From Ailanthus altissimus (Eukaryota > Streptophyta > Magnoliopsida > Sapindales > Simaroubaceae): a DNA stretch of 64,000 nucleotides. The notes under the pieces were generated by a model. The model had not been told where the DNA came from. It searched no databases and worked only from the letters and a program-made list of their open reading frames with translations. Position 1 is the first letter of the stretch, and each line of letters opens with the position of its first letter. The stretch lies in contig OX327696.1 of NCBI GenBank assembly GCA_946807835.1, positions 3,484,501 through 3,548,500 of the forward strand, in the 5' to 3' direction. A program made the position numbers and the translations under genes. Shown piece after piece: positions 12,060 through 21,066 of the stretch.

Positions 12060-12149
12060 TTACAAACGAAGTGTTAGATTCAATTTTCGCTTGTTGTGGC
12101 CCACTGACCAATTCACCCGAGTTATTGTTGGATCAGGTTTGTAGGTAAC
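12060..12149 (-). pseudogene. LOG: Captured LOG of element B, C-terminal part
   Basis: The minus-strand frame continues exactly from 24010 across the element A insertion. It encodes 'YKPDPTITRVNWSVG' and the terminal 'NKRKLNLTLRL', with stop TAA at 12060-12062. The duplicated target GTAAC is inside the codons for Val-Thr. See 24005-24567 for the rest of the gene. Confidence 0.82.
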
Positions 12150-13712
12150 TGATGAACACATGAAAATGCATATTTGTTAAGAGATTCAGTCACCATTTAA
12201 TGTCACTAATTTTAGCATTTTCTGTATTTTTAGCTTGAAATAAAGTATTCTCCTTAAATTGTGATTAATGAATGTTATTTGGACAGGTTTAGCTAAAATA
12301 GACGTAACTCTCAATGTAGAAATTAAAATAAATACATTCTTAAACCTGGTGTAACATGACTCAATCTTACACAAATTTTATGAATAATGGAAAAGCCAAA
12401 TCCAACATTTTATGGGCCAAATATTGAGATACAATGGAATCGGGCTACAACTTCTGCCCAGCTTGAACCAACTCACGTATTTGGACAGTATCCCACAAAA
12501 TACGTACTCAATTGGTATAATTATTGAAGTTGTGAAATACTGACTTAATTATCAACAACTCTTATGTTGATGGTAAAGTTCAAATCAGCAGTTATCATGG
12601 ACCAAATTGCATTGTAAGTGGGTAAAATGGTTGTTGGTTGAAATATGATGTATCTTTGGAATTTTGCTCATATCTCATTGGATACTCATCCAATTTACAT
12701 GAACTCGGTGCCTATGGAAAGAAGAGATAAAATGATACAACTTTTATGTCGACCACAGAGGTTACATCAGTCATTTACATTATAAAAAATGTGCTGTAAG
12801 TGGATGAACGAGTTATTGGCCTAAAATTATTGAAGATTGATGTCATCCATGACATATTTCCATTCATTGCCTTTATAAGGAGACTCTTAGGACGTTTTCA
12901 ACATTAGATAATTCTCTTTTCTTTTCTTCTCATTAACATGTATTGTAATTTAGGCTAGTGTTTTTGGCAATGCTAAGAGATAAACTTTTATGTGTAGTAA
13001 ATCCACTTCGATGTTTTGATTCGTTGTCAAGAGCTATAAATATTGTAAGTTTGGTTTTGAATAAACTCTTATCTAGTTTATTTTCTATAATCCAGAGGTT
13101 ATAATTCTCATGTCTCATATATATTCAGTCATGCTTTTCTTATGTGATTTTTGTTGAATTATAATTGTTATTGGTTACATTGTTTATATGTTAATCTTTT
13201 ATTGCAATATTGTCAAATTGATATATTGTCAATCTTGGATAACATGTAAAGGCAATAAATGTTTGATATTCAAGTTGATCTTTTACTGCAATATTGTCAA
13301 AATGATACATTGTCTATCTTAGATAACTTGTATAAATAAACATGATTTGTGTTAATATTTGCAAAAGAGTTTAGTCATATCCAATGTATGTGTTATCAAA
13401 TGTGCTATATTTTACATATCTTCCGATTGATTGTTTAGATGTAAAACTATCAATTGAGTTATAAACACTGAATCAAAGTGTAGAGTAGATTTATAAAGCA
13501 TAATTGTGATTCTCGAAGCCTTGTTTAAATTATCATAAGACATTTCCTTCAAATCATAGACAATTCTATATCATCCACTTAAATCAATTAATTTTATCCT
13601 TTGCTACCTCTTTAATATTTTACTTTACCAACCTATTTTGCCAAACGCTTCCTCGTGGGATCGACATCTCAATCTATACTGCGATAGCCACGTTATATTT
13701 TTACCGTAAACC
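12150..13712 (+). repeat. Element A 5' LTR
   Basis: Begins TGATGAACACA and ends CCGTAAACC; the 3' LTR ends GCGTAAACA, so the terminal CA has mutated here. A TATA-like TTTATAAG lies at 12872-12879, aligned with TATATAAG at 23164-23171 in the 3' LTR, giving a probable transcription start about 30 bp downstream. A repeated block near 13190-13330 has twice 'TTGTCAA..TGATAYATTGTC'. Confidence 0.95.
12872..12879 (+). promoter_or_regulatory. Probable TATA box of element A 5' LTR
   Basis: TTTATAAG in the 5' LTR corresponds to TATATAAG in the 3' LTR (23164) and to the minus-strand CCTATATAAG in elements B (9981) and C (46034; 60630). Conservation at the same LTR position in every copy supports a core promoter. 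This copy carries an A-to-T change in the box. Confidence 0.6.
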
Positions 13713-13717
13713 AAATT

Positions 13718-13731
13718 TGGCGCCGTTGCCG
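13718..13731 (+). promoter_or_regulatory. Primer-binding site, tRNA-Asp type
   Basis: TGGCGCCGTTGCCG begins five bases after the LTR. It is complementary to the 3' end of plant tRNA-Asp, the usual minus-strand primer of Athila elements. After the 14th base it departs from the expected match (GAAGAGG in place of GGGA). Confidence 0.9.
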
Positions 13732-13846
13732 AAGAGGCACACTAAGCGAAAGTCGGTTGCGATTATAAATACTAAAGTGGTAACTTTGTACATTTTTTTC
13801 TTTGTAAAATATTAGTTTTATTTTCTTGTAATTCATCTTATTGTTT

Positions 13847-14413
13847 ATGGTTGGTTCAACCACCTAATTTATTTTATTTTTTTAGTTAATTTGTTATAAT
13901 TTATTTTGTTTTAATGGCTGGTTTTACTGCCTAAATTTGTTCACTTTCTTTTATTTATTTATTGTATTTTATTTCTTTAGTTAATTTGTTGTATATTTTT
14001 TTGTGGCTGGTTCTACTGCCTAACTTAGTTTATTTATTTATTTTATTGTACTTTTTTTATTTATTGTACTTTATTTTCATTTTATTTTACTTATTTATTG
14101 CACTTTATTTTCTTTAGTTAATATGTTGTATTTTCTTTTTATTTTAATGGCCGGTTCTACCGCCTAACCTTTTATTTATTTACTTATTGTACCTTTTTTT
14201 ATTGCACTTTTTTTTTATTTTTTCTTTGTCTTTTATTTATTTGTTGTACTTTGTATTTTATTTTTCTTTATTTATTGTACTTTCTTTTCTTTTATTTACT
14301 TATTGTATTTCCTTTTTATTATTTATTTATTGTACTTTTTTATCGTTCTTTACAGTTTATTATCTTTTGTTCATTTATTGTATTTATATTTCATGGTTGG
14401 TCTTATCACTTAA
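13847..14413 (+). other. Array of five 7-codon mini-ORFs in the element A leader
   Basis: Five 21-nt units lie at 13847, 13914, 14003, 14147 and 14393. Each reads start, five codons, TAA: M-V-G-S-T-T, M-A-G-F-T-A, (GTG)-A-G-S-T-A, M-A-G-S-T-A and M-V-G-L-I-T. The same five-unit array is in elements B and C. Units sit in T-rich spacers and can each form a short hairpin (GGC..GGT with ACC..GCC). They lie in the leader upstream of gag, so they may act as upstream ORFs controlling gag translation, which is inference. The alternative is an RNA hairpin signal that happens to read as ORFs. Confidence 0.72.
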
Positions 14414-14503
14414 CTCATTTCTATTTCTTGTTGTATTTTATTCAACTTCTTAATTTTTCTTAAGCATTTCCTTCCTTTAAAAAAAAAAAAATTGTTAGGA
14501 TGT

Positions 14504-15630
14504 ATGCATCGACTTAGAGACAAACGAGAAAGATTTGTGAGAGAACTAGAACTAGAACTAGAACTACCCCCACAATTTGTAAGTGATGAGAATTCACCTT
14601 CTAGTTCATCTTGTAATTCTAACACAATGAGCTAACATAAAGAAAACCCCATTAGAACTCTAAAAGATTACTTGCATCCTACTCGCATAGCCACGCCATC
14701 ATGCATTATATTTCCACTTAACACACCATATTCGGATTTTAATCCTGGAATGATACAACTTCTGCCCACTTTTCATGGTCTAGATAGTGAAAACTTTTAT
14801 GTACATGTTAGGAAATTTGAAGAGGTAATTGCCACCTTCCATAGCCAACCTGAAGCCATAGACACTGTTAGGCTTAAATTTTTCACTTTTTCTTTGAAAG
14901 ACAAAGCAAAGAGTTGGCCATACTCTTTGAGGTTGAGGTTTATAGGAACTTGGGCAGAAATGACCCAAGCATTTTTTAATAAATACTTCCCATAGCACAA
15001 AACTAATGGCCTGAAAAGACAAATTTCTTTCTTCTCCCAAAAAGACAGTGAAACCTTATATCAAGCATGGGAAAGGTTTAAAGAGTTGCTAAATCTGTGC
15101 CCTTACCATGGGTATGAAAATTGGCGCTTGGTTAGTTATTTCTATGAGGGACTCACAATTAGAGAGCGCCAATTTGTTGAGATGATGTGTAATGGGGAGT
15201 TCCTTCACAAAGATCCTGAGAAGCCATAGAATTCCTTAATGACTTAGCCAAAAAATGCCATACATGGACTGGACCAAGCATTGCTGAAAGCACAAATAGG
15301 TTATGACCCAATGAAGTTTTTCATCTTAGGGAAGAGAATAACCTCAAAGCCCAATTAGATGTCTTAACTAGGGAGTTAGAGGCATTGAAAACCAAAGATA
15401 GAAAGGTCACCCACACGGTTGCTAGAGTTGAGTCACACGATGTCTGTTTTGTCTGTGGAGGAGCAGAACACTTAGCTCATGATTTCCCCACTTATAGTGA
15501 GATGAGAGGGATATATGAGGAACAATGTAATACCCTAGGAATGTACAAGAAGCCTTATTCACCATACTCTGAAACATATAATCCTAGCTGGAGAAATCAC
15601 CTAAATTTCAGTTGGAAATCTGACCAATAA
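14504..15630 (+). pseudogene. Element A gag (Retrotrans_gag) with broken zinc knuckle
   Basis: ATG at 14504 opens 'MHRLRDKRERFVREL', with an acidic-hydrophobic repeat ELELELEL. A stop at 14633 precedes 'LHPTRIATPSCIIFP' and the capsid region 'QLLPTFHGLDSENFYVHVRKFEEV' (from 14757). A second stop (14993) and a frameshift near 15228 follow. A CCHC zinc knuckle near 15445-15490 reads C-x2-C-x4-H-x4-F, so its last Cys is lost. The protein would form the particle core. Elements B and C carry the same gag with different damage. Confidence 0.85.
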
Positions 15631-15738
15631 ACCAACAGCCAGTGGAAACAAGGACAACAAGCACCCAAGTCTTATGTTGCACCTTAATATAATTCACGAC
15701 CAACTAGGAGTTTTTTAGAGGACACATTACAAGCATTT

Positions 15739-16206
15739 ATGGAGGCACAGAGTAAGACTAATAAAAAATTTGAAACAATTCTTGCACAGGTGGTAGACGA
15801 AAACAAAGAAATCAAGAGTCAAATCACAAAGTTGACCAGTGCCTTAACTGTACAAGAGCGAGGTAAGTTTCCATCTCAACCTCAATCCAATCCGAAAGGA
15901 CAATTCATGGCACAAGCTTCTACTTCTGATGTTCAAAATCTCAAAGAAGTCAATGCCATTACTACTCGAAGTGGTAAGATTGTAAGTGAGCCTACTTCTG
16001 AAATTCACACATCTACGAGTAGTAAAGACACCCCTCTTGAAAAAGAGGCCACAGTGGAAAAAGAACCCGAAAATAAATTTTCAATCCCAGTGCCTTTTCT
16101 TCAAGCTCTTCGACTGGTTGGAAAAAATTCAAAAATTCAAGGTGAGATTTTAGAACATTTGAAACAAGTTAAGATTAATCTTCCCTTGTTGCATTTGATT
16201 AAGTAG
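15739..16206 (+). pseudogene. Element A gag-pol linker
   Basis: 155 codons, hydrophilic, with a predicted coiled-coil start ('FETILAQVVDENKEIKSQI') and 'NAITTRSGK', a motif found just before protease in Athila-type polyproteins. It is in the same frame as 15385-15630 and as protease/RT from 16393, which shows that gag-pol was one reading frame. The frame ends at a TAG where a Gln codon is likely (IK-Q-VPTYAKVMKDL), so this is a damaged segment, not a separate gene. Confidence 0.8.
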
Positions 16207-17901
16207 GTTCCAACTTATGCTAAAGTCATGAAAGATTTATGCACTATCAAAAGAAAACACCATATGAAGAAAACTATATTGGCAGAACAGGTAAGTAAAG
16301 TGATTGAACAAAAGACACCACCCAAGTATAAAGACCCAGGATGTCCCACAATCTCCTGCCAAATTGGGACACATGAGTTTGGTTAAGCTTTATTGGACTT
16401 AGGAGCAAGTGTAAATTTAATGCCTTATTCTATTTACTTGCAATTGGGACTTGGAAAGATTAAACCAACATCTGTAGTCCTACAATTAATTGACCGATCA
16501 ATCAAGAAACTACGGAAAATAGTAGAAGATGTTTTGTTGCAAATTGATAAATCTTACTACCCTGTTGATTTTCTTGTTTTAGATACTCATTCTGTTGTTA
16601 ACATGGAGTCAAAAATTCCTCTTATTTTGGGGAAACCTTTTCTAGCCACTGCTAACGCTCTTATTAATTACAGAAATGGTCTAATAAAATTATCTTTTGG
16701 GAATATGACTCTTGAGGTGAACATTTTCAATATTGGCAAACAACCACGAGAAGAAGATGAGTGCTATCATTTATATATGATAGACACACTTGTAGCAGAG
16801 GAACCTTATAAAAATCATGGCTATGATTCTTTGAAAAACCTTCTCAATTTTGATTTTGAAGAATTGTATTATCCTGATGTAACAAATGATGTGTTTAGTG
16901 TTTTTGACTCACAGGATAAAGGGACTCGATTTTGGCAGCTACGCTTTGAAGAGTTGCCACGAGAGAGGGAGAGACCAAAACCATCAAACCTCAAGACACC
17001 ACAAGTTGAGCTTTCTCCACTGCCCAAAGGTTTGAAACACGCATTCTTGGGACTAGGTGATGCCTTTCCAATCATCATTTCTTCTGAACTTAGTGCTGAA
17101 CAAAAGGAAAAATTGATAAAATTATTAAAAGAACATAAGTCTGCACTAGGTTGGGCCATAGCTAATATTAAGGGTATTTCTCTATTGATATGCTCCCATA
17201 GAATTCATTTAAAGGAAGGTGCTCAACCTCGTAGGGACTCACAAAGAAGACTTAACCCAACAATGAAAGAAATAGTGAAGAAAGAGGTCTTGAAACTATT
17301 AAATGCATGTATAATCTACCCAATTTCTAATAGTCAATGGGTAAGTCCAACTCAAGTAGTTCATAAGAAATCTGGGGTTACTGTTGTTGAAAATGAGAAT
17401 GGGATACCTGTTCTAACTAGGGTAGTAAGTGGTTGGAGAATGTGTATTGATTATAGAAAGTTAAACATAGCCACTAGGAAAGACTATTTTCCATTGCCTT
17501 TTATCCACCAAATTTTAGAACGTGTAGTTGGACATCTTTTTTATTGCTTTCTTGATGGGTATTCAGAATATTACCAGATTGATATAGCTATAGAAGATCA
17601 AGAAAAAACCACTTTTACATGCCCTTTTGGTACTTATGCTTTTCGTAGAATGCCATTTGGATTATGTAATGCACCAGCTACTTTTCAGCGTTGTATGTTG
17701 AGTATTTTCTCTGATATGGTTGAAAAATGCATGGAAGTCTTTATGGATGATTTGACTGTTTTTGGTAATTCTTTTGATTTATGCCTACTTAACTTGAAAT
17801 TTGTTTTGAGTAGGTGTGAAGAAAAAAGGACTTATGTTAAATTGGGAGAAATGTCATTTCATGGTATCTTCAGGAATCGTTTTGGGACACATTGTATCTG
17901 A
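16207..17901 (+). pseudogene. Element A protease and reverse transcriptase
   Basis: After a TAA at 16384-16386 the frame is open to 17901. Aspartic protease: 'LDLGASVNLMPYS' with catalytic Asp at 16396-16398, then 'PVDFLVLDT' and 'IPLILGKPFLATA'. RT: 'WRMCIDYRKLNIATRKDYFPLPF' (from 17431), 'YCFLDGYSEYYQI', 'FRRMPFGLCNAPATFQR', and the catalytic FMDD at 17740-17751. A frameshift near 17820 spoils 'LNWEKCHFMV'. In active relatives this polyprotein matures Gag and copies the RNA. The protease and RT cores are better preserved here than in B or C. Confidence 0.92.
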
Positions 17902-17915
17902 AAGAGGGATAAAGG

Positions 17916-19411
17916 TTGACAAGGAAAAAAAATGAATTAATCTCTAAATTATCTACACCTAAAATGAAATTTGATCTAACCATCAAAGACAAGAAAGGCG
18001 TTGAAAATGTTATTGCTGATCATCTATCCCGCCTTAAGTTCACTGACTCTACTGATTTGCCACCAATTCGAGATGAGTTTCCTGATGAGCATCTTTTTGC
18101 TATAAGCCAAATACCTTGGTATGCACATATAGTAAATTATTTGGTTTGTGGTGAACTTCCATCTGACTGGAGTGAACAAGATAAGCATATGTTCTTGGTT
18201 GAGGTACGTAATTTTTATTGGGATGATCCATATTTTTTCAAATACTGTCCTGACCAAATCATGAGACGTTGCATTCCTGAAAGTGAAGTTTCTAGTGTCT
18301 TAAATTTTTGCCATAGTGTTGCTTGTGGTGGCCAATTTTCTATGAAGAAGACAGCTGTGAAAATTTTACAGTATGGTCTTTACTGGCCTACGTTTTTCAA
18401 AGACACTAATAATTTTTGTCGTTTCTGTGAAAGATGTCGAAAGTTAGGTGCTTTATCTCGAAGAAATATGATGCCTCTTAACCCTATTCTTGTTATCGAG
18501 ATATTTGACTGTTGGGGTATCGATTTTATGGGTTCTTTTTCCTCATCTTTTGATTACCTTTACATCTTTTTAGCTGTTGACTATGTATCAAAATGGGTGA
18601 AGGCTGTAGCTTGTCGTACTAATGATAATACAACTGTGGTAAAATTCTTAAAAGAAAACGTATTATCTAGGTATGGTACGCCACATGTCATCATTAGTGA
18701 CCAAGGAACACATTTTTGTAATCGTTCTTTTGAAGCTTTGATGTGCAGGTATGGTGTTCTTCACAAATTTTTCACTGTATACCATCCACAGACAAATGGA
18801 CAAGCCGAGCTAGCAAATAGAGAGGTTAAACAGATTTTAAAAAAGACGGTTAACTCGAATCGCAAAGATTGGTCTCTACGCCTTTCTAATGCATTATGGG
18901 CATATCGCACTGCATACAAAACCATCTTAGAATGTCTTCATACCGGCTTGTTTATGAGAAAGCTTGTCATTTACCTGTTGAGCTAGAGCATAAAGCTAAT
19001 TGGGCTGTTAAAGCCCTTAACTTTGATTCGAATGCTCCAGGTCTCCAGAGAAAGTTACAATTGTCAGAAATAAAAGAGCTACAAAATGACGCATATGACA
19101 ACTCCAGAATTTACAAAGCTAAAATGAGAGTAGCTTATGATAAACAGATCTCAAGGAAACACTTTGAGCCAAATCAACGGGTCAATCTTTATGATTCTCG
19201 ATTGCATTTATACCCTAGAAAGTTGAGGTCTTGATGGACTGGTCTATTTATAGTAAGGCATGTTTTTCCTAATAGTGCTGTTGAAATAGAGGACCCTATT
19301 AATGGACGAACTTTCAAAGTGAATGGATAGCGGCTAAAAAGCTATGTGGAAAAGGTAAACGACTCTATGTACCTAGGCGAGATCCCTCTTGTGGATCCTA
19401 TCTATCATGCT
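17916..19411 (+). pseudogene. Element A integrase with RNase H deleted
   Basis: Starts with the RT thumb end 'ELISKLSTPK', joined directly to 'FDLTIKDKKGVENVIADHLSRL'. Elements B and C have the RNase H domain between these points, so about 0.5 kb is deleted. Integrase zinc finger: 'CHSVACGGQFSMKKTAVK..YWPTF' with the second His changed to Gln, and 'CRFCERC'. Catalytic core: Asp 18522, Asp 18699, Glu 18807, giving an exact D-D35E spacing. A frameshift near 18930 moves the rest to another frame ('YRLVYEKACHLPVELEHKA'). The end 'IPLVDPIYHA' stops at 19411. Confidence 0.9.
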
Positions 19412-19419
19412 TGATCAGG

Positions 19420-19620
19420 TTCAATCTATTTGTACCATATTTTATATTTTGTCTATATTTTATCTTTTGACTTTTTATTTTTGCTTTTATTTTCTTTCAC
19501 ATTTTATTTTACTTTATTTTCTTCTTTTTATTTTTTCTTCCCGGTCAAGTGGCGGATACGGTACTCCGTGACTATTAAAGTCGGTTTCTCAGTTCTCTAA
19601 AAACTATCCCTCAAACTGTA
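19420..19620 (+). promoter_or_regulatory. Pyrimidine tract and conserved hairpin motif before ORF3
   Basis: A run of about 120 T/C-rich bases (19430-19540) is followed by 'CGGTCAAGTGGCGGATACGG' (from 19542) and 'TACTCCGTGACTATTAAAGTC'. ACGG and CCGT in it can pair around TACT. Both elements B (25310-25480, reverse) and C (50790-50930, reverse) keep it. A pyrimidine tract ending in AG just before an ORF that lacks its own promoter would suit a splice acceptor for a subgenomic mRNA; that is inference. Confidence 0.5.
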
Positions 19621-19646
19621 CATTCATCTCTTTTCTTTCTTTCAAA

Positions 19647-20195
19647 ATGGATCACATTCTTGTCAACCTTAAAAAACATTTTCCGTCATTGTCTCAAAAT
19701 GCTCTACTTAAGATTTACAAAGCACAGTGTGAAAGACTAAGGCTATTAATGTTGGGTAATATCCCTATGGATCTTCGTTGGTTAATTGAAGCCAAGGTTT
19801 GGTTATCTGGTGAGTTTATAAATGATTTTGTTTCTCATATGCCTGGTCTTGGAAGAAGTTCTTATGCCAAAAGGCAACGAGCAAAGAGGTTACAAGTCTG
19901 TCATAAATGTGCTCGATGGAATTATAACTGGAGTTGTCATTCTTTAGGATTTGCCTCTAGAAATCGAGAAGACAAAATTCAGTTCATTAAGGATGGACTG
20001 AGTAAGGAGTCTTTGGATGATATCCTATTGACTCTTGAGACGCATCCCTATGGGCTCGTGCAACATGAACATCTCAATTTATGGAACAAATTCAAAAATG
20101 AACATCAACGGTATAGTCTCAAGAATCTGACTCTAAAAGACCCTGTTTGCCAATTTATAAGAAAATTGGATGAGAAGCTTATCCCCGACCTATAG
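19647..20195 (+). CDS. Element A ORF3, unknown protein of 182 aa
   Basis: Open from ATG 19647, following the polypyrimidine/hairpin region. I do not recognise the family. It is basic and largely hydrophilic, with no signal peptide or membrane segment that I can see, so it does not look like an envelope protein. It has a possible metal site C-x2-C-x8-C-H ('VCHKCARWNYNWSCHS') and a C-terminal half rich in 'SKESLDDILLTL' and 'LWNKFKNEHQRY'. In element C the frame runs on past this stop (TGG there, TAG here) to end in 'EEDVSHNHNYL', and A has the same extension after its stop (to 20264). The ancestral protein was therefore about 208 aa. It occupies the env-like position of Athila. Confidence 0.7.
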   Translation: MDHILVNLKKHFPSLSQNALLKIYKAQCERLRLLMLGNIPMDLRWLIEAKVWLSGEFINDFVSHMPGLGRSSYAKRQRAKRLQVCHKCARWNYNWSCHSLGFASRNREDKIQFIKDGLSKESLDDILLTLETHPYGLVQHEHLNLWNKFKNEHQRYSLKNLTLKDPVCQFIRKLDEKLIPDL

Positions 20196-20264
20196 AGGGC
20201 GTTTAAGCCGTTACTGAACGTAAAATCAGAGGAAGATGTGAGCCACAATCACAATTACTTGTAA

Positions 20265-20510
20265 ATATATATGTTTTAATTTCAAACTCTATTTTATGAA
20301 TAGTAGGGCTACTCATGTAGATGTCTTAAATTCAAATCTTTTTGTTCAATAATGCATGTGGGTCATTACGTTTAAATTTTTGTGTTTTATTTTTAACTCT
20401 CTTTTGACAAACTGTCGAGTTACAATAATCATTGTTATCATTTGGTACTCTATAAATACAACACCTCATTTTTTTTATTTTCATATATTGAGATAAAGGT
20501 GAGTGTAAAT
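20265..20510 (+). other. Spacer between ORF3 and captured LOG
   Basis: AT-rich, no gene. It ends in 'TCATATATTGAGATAAAGGTGAG', just before the LOG coding start. It is present in element C (split there by a solo LTR) and in shortened form in B. I see no promoter that I would defend. Confidence 0.6.
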
Positions 20511-21066
20511 ATAGAGGAAACCCCAGTTCAACAATTTTGAAATATATGTGTATTTTATGAATCTAGTCTTAGGGAGAGTAAAGTGTTTGTAGAAGCAGCA
20601 AATAATCTAGGAAAAGCATTAGCTGCAAGAAAATTTTATTTGATTTATAGAGAGGGTATCCTTGGGTTAATGGGGTGTGTGTCAACACTTGCACATTTAG
20701 GAGGAAGTCAAGTTTTAGGAATTATTTCTACAGCTTTAGCCATGGAAAACCTGATCGGAAAAACAATAAGGGAAGAATTACGAGTCTCATCTATGCATGA
20801 ACGTATAGCTAGAATGCTTTGCAATGCAGACGCTTTTATTGCTTTACCAGGTGGTTTTGGTACCTTGGAAGAAATTTTTCAAATTGTCTCTTGGGCTTAA
20901 CTGAATATCCACCGAAAACCCATAGATCTTGGTTTTTGCTACTGAGGCGGATGAATTGATTAACAAATTACATGCAGTTACCTACGAACCTGACCCAGCA
21001 ATAACTCAGATTGATTGGTCAGTGGGCCTTAACAAGCGAAAATTGCATCTGACACTTCGTTTGTAA
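20511..21066 (+). pseudogene. LOG: Captured LOG (cytokinin riboside 5'-monophosphate phosphoribohydrolase), element A
   Basis: LOG enzymes cleave cytokinin nucleotides to free active cytokinin. Here an open frame of 120 codons (20541-20900) reads 'ICVF' (the LOG N-terminus is ICVFCGS), 'LAARKFYLIYREGILGLMG' (LOG: LVYGGGS.GLMG), 'SMHERIARM' with the conserved catalytic Arg, and 'ADAFIALPGGFGTLEE', the full PGGxGTxxE nucleotide-binding motif. Damage: ATA at the start where element B has ATG, TGA at 20538, TAA at 20898 where C keeps CAA, and a deletion of about 0.1 kb that removes 'GLFNVN...RQILI'. The tail 'DELINKL' to 'NKRKLHLTLRL' ends at 21066. No introns are present. Not functional as it stands. 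Confidence 0.88.

Noticed and set aside
13190..13330. Terminal inverted repeats of a small DNA transposon inside the LTR
   Set aside because: The repeated TTGTCAA-type words are direct, short and present in all family LTRs, so they are part of the LTR.
14187..14463. Open frames rich in Phe, Leu and Tyr
   Set aside because: These are translations of the T-rich spacer in the element A leader, with no conservation of reading frame in B or C.
16869..17159. Minus-strand 96-codon frame
   Set aside because: Shadow of the well-supported plus-strand protease-RT reading frame.
20583..20900. LOG as an ordinary host gene lying between transposons
   Set aside because: It lies between pol/ORF3 and the 3' UTR of a structurally complete element, has no introns or promoter, and recurs at the same place in B and C.
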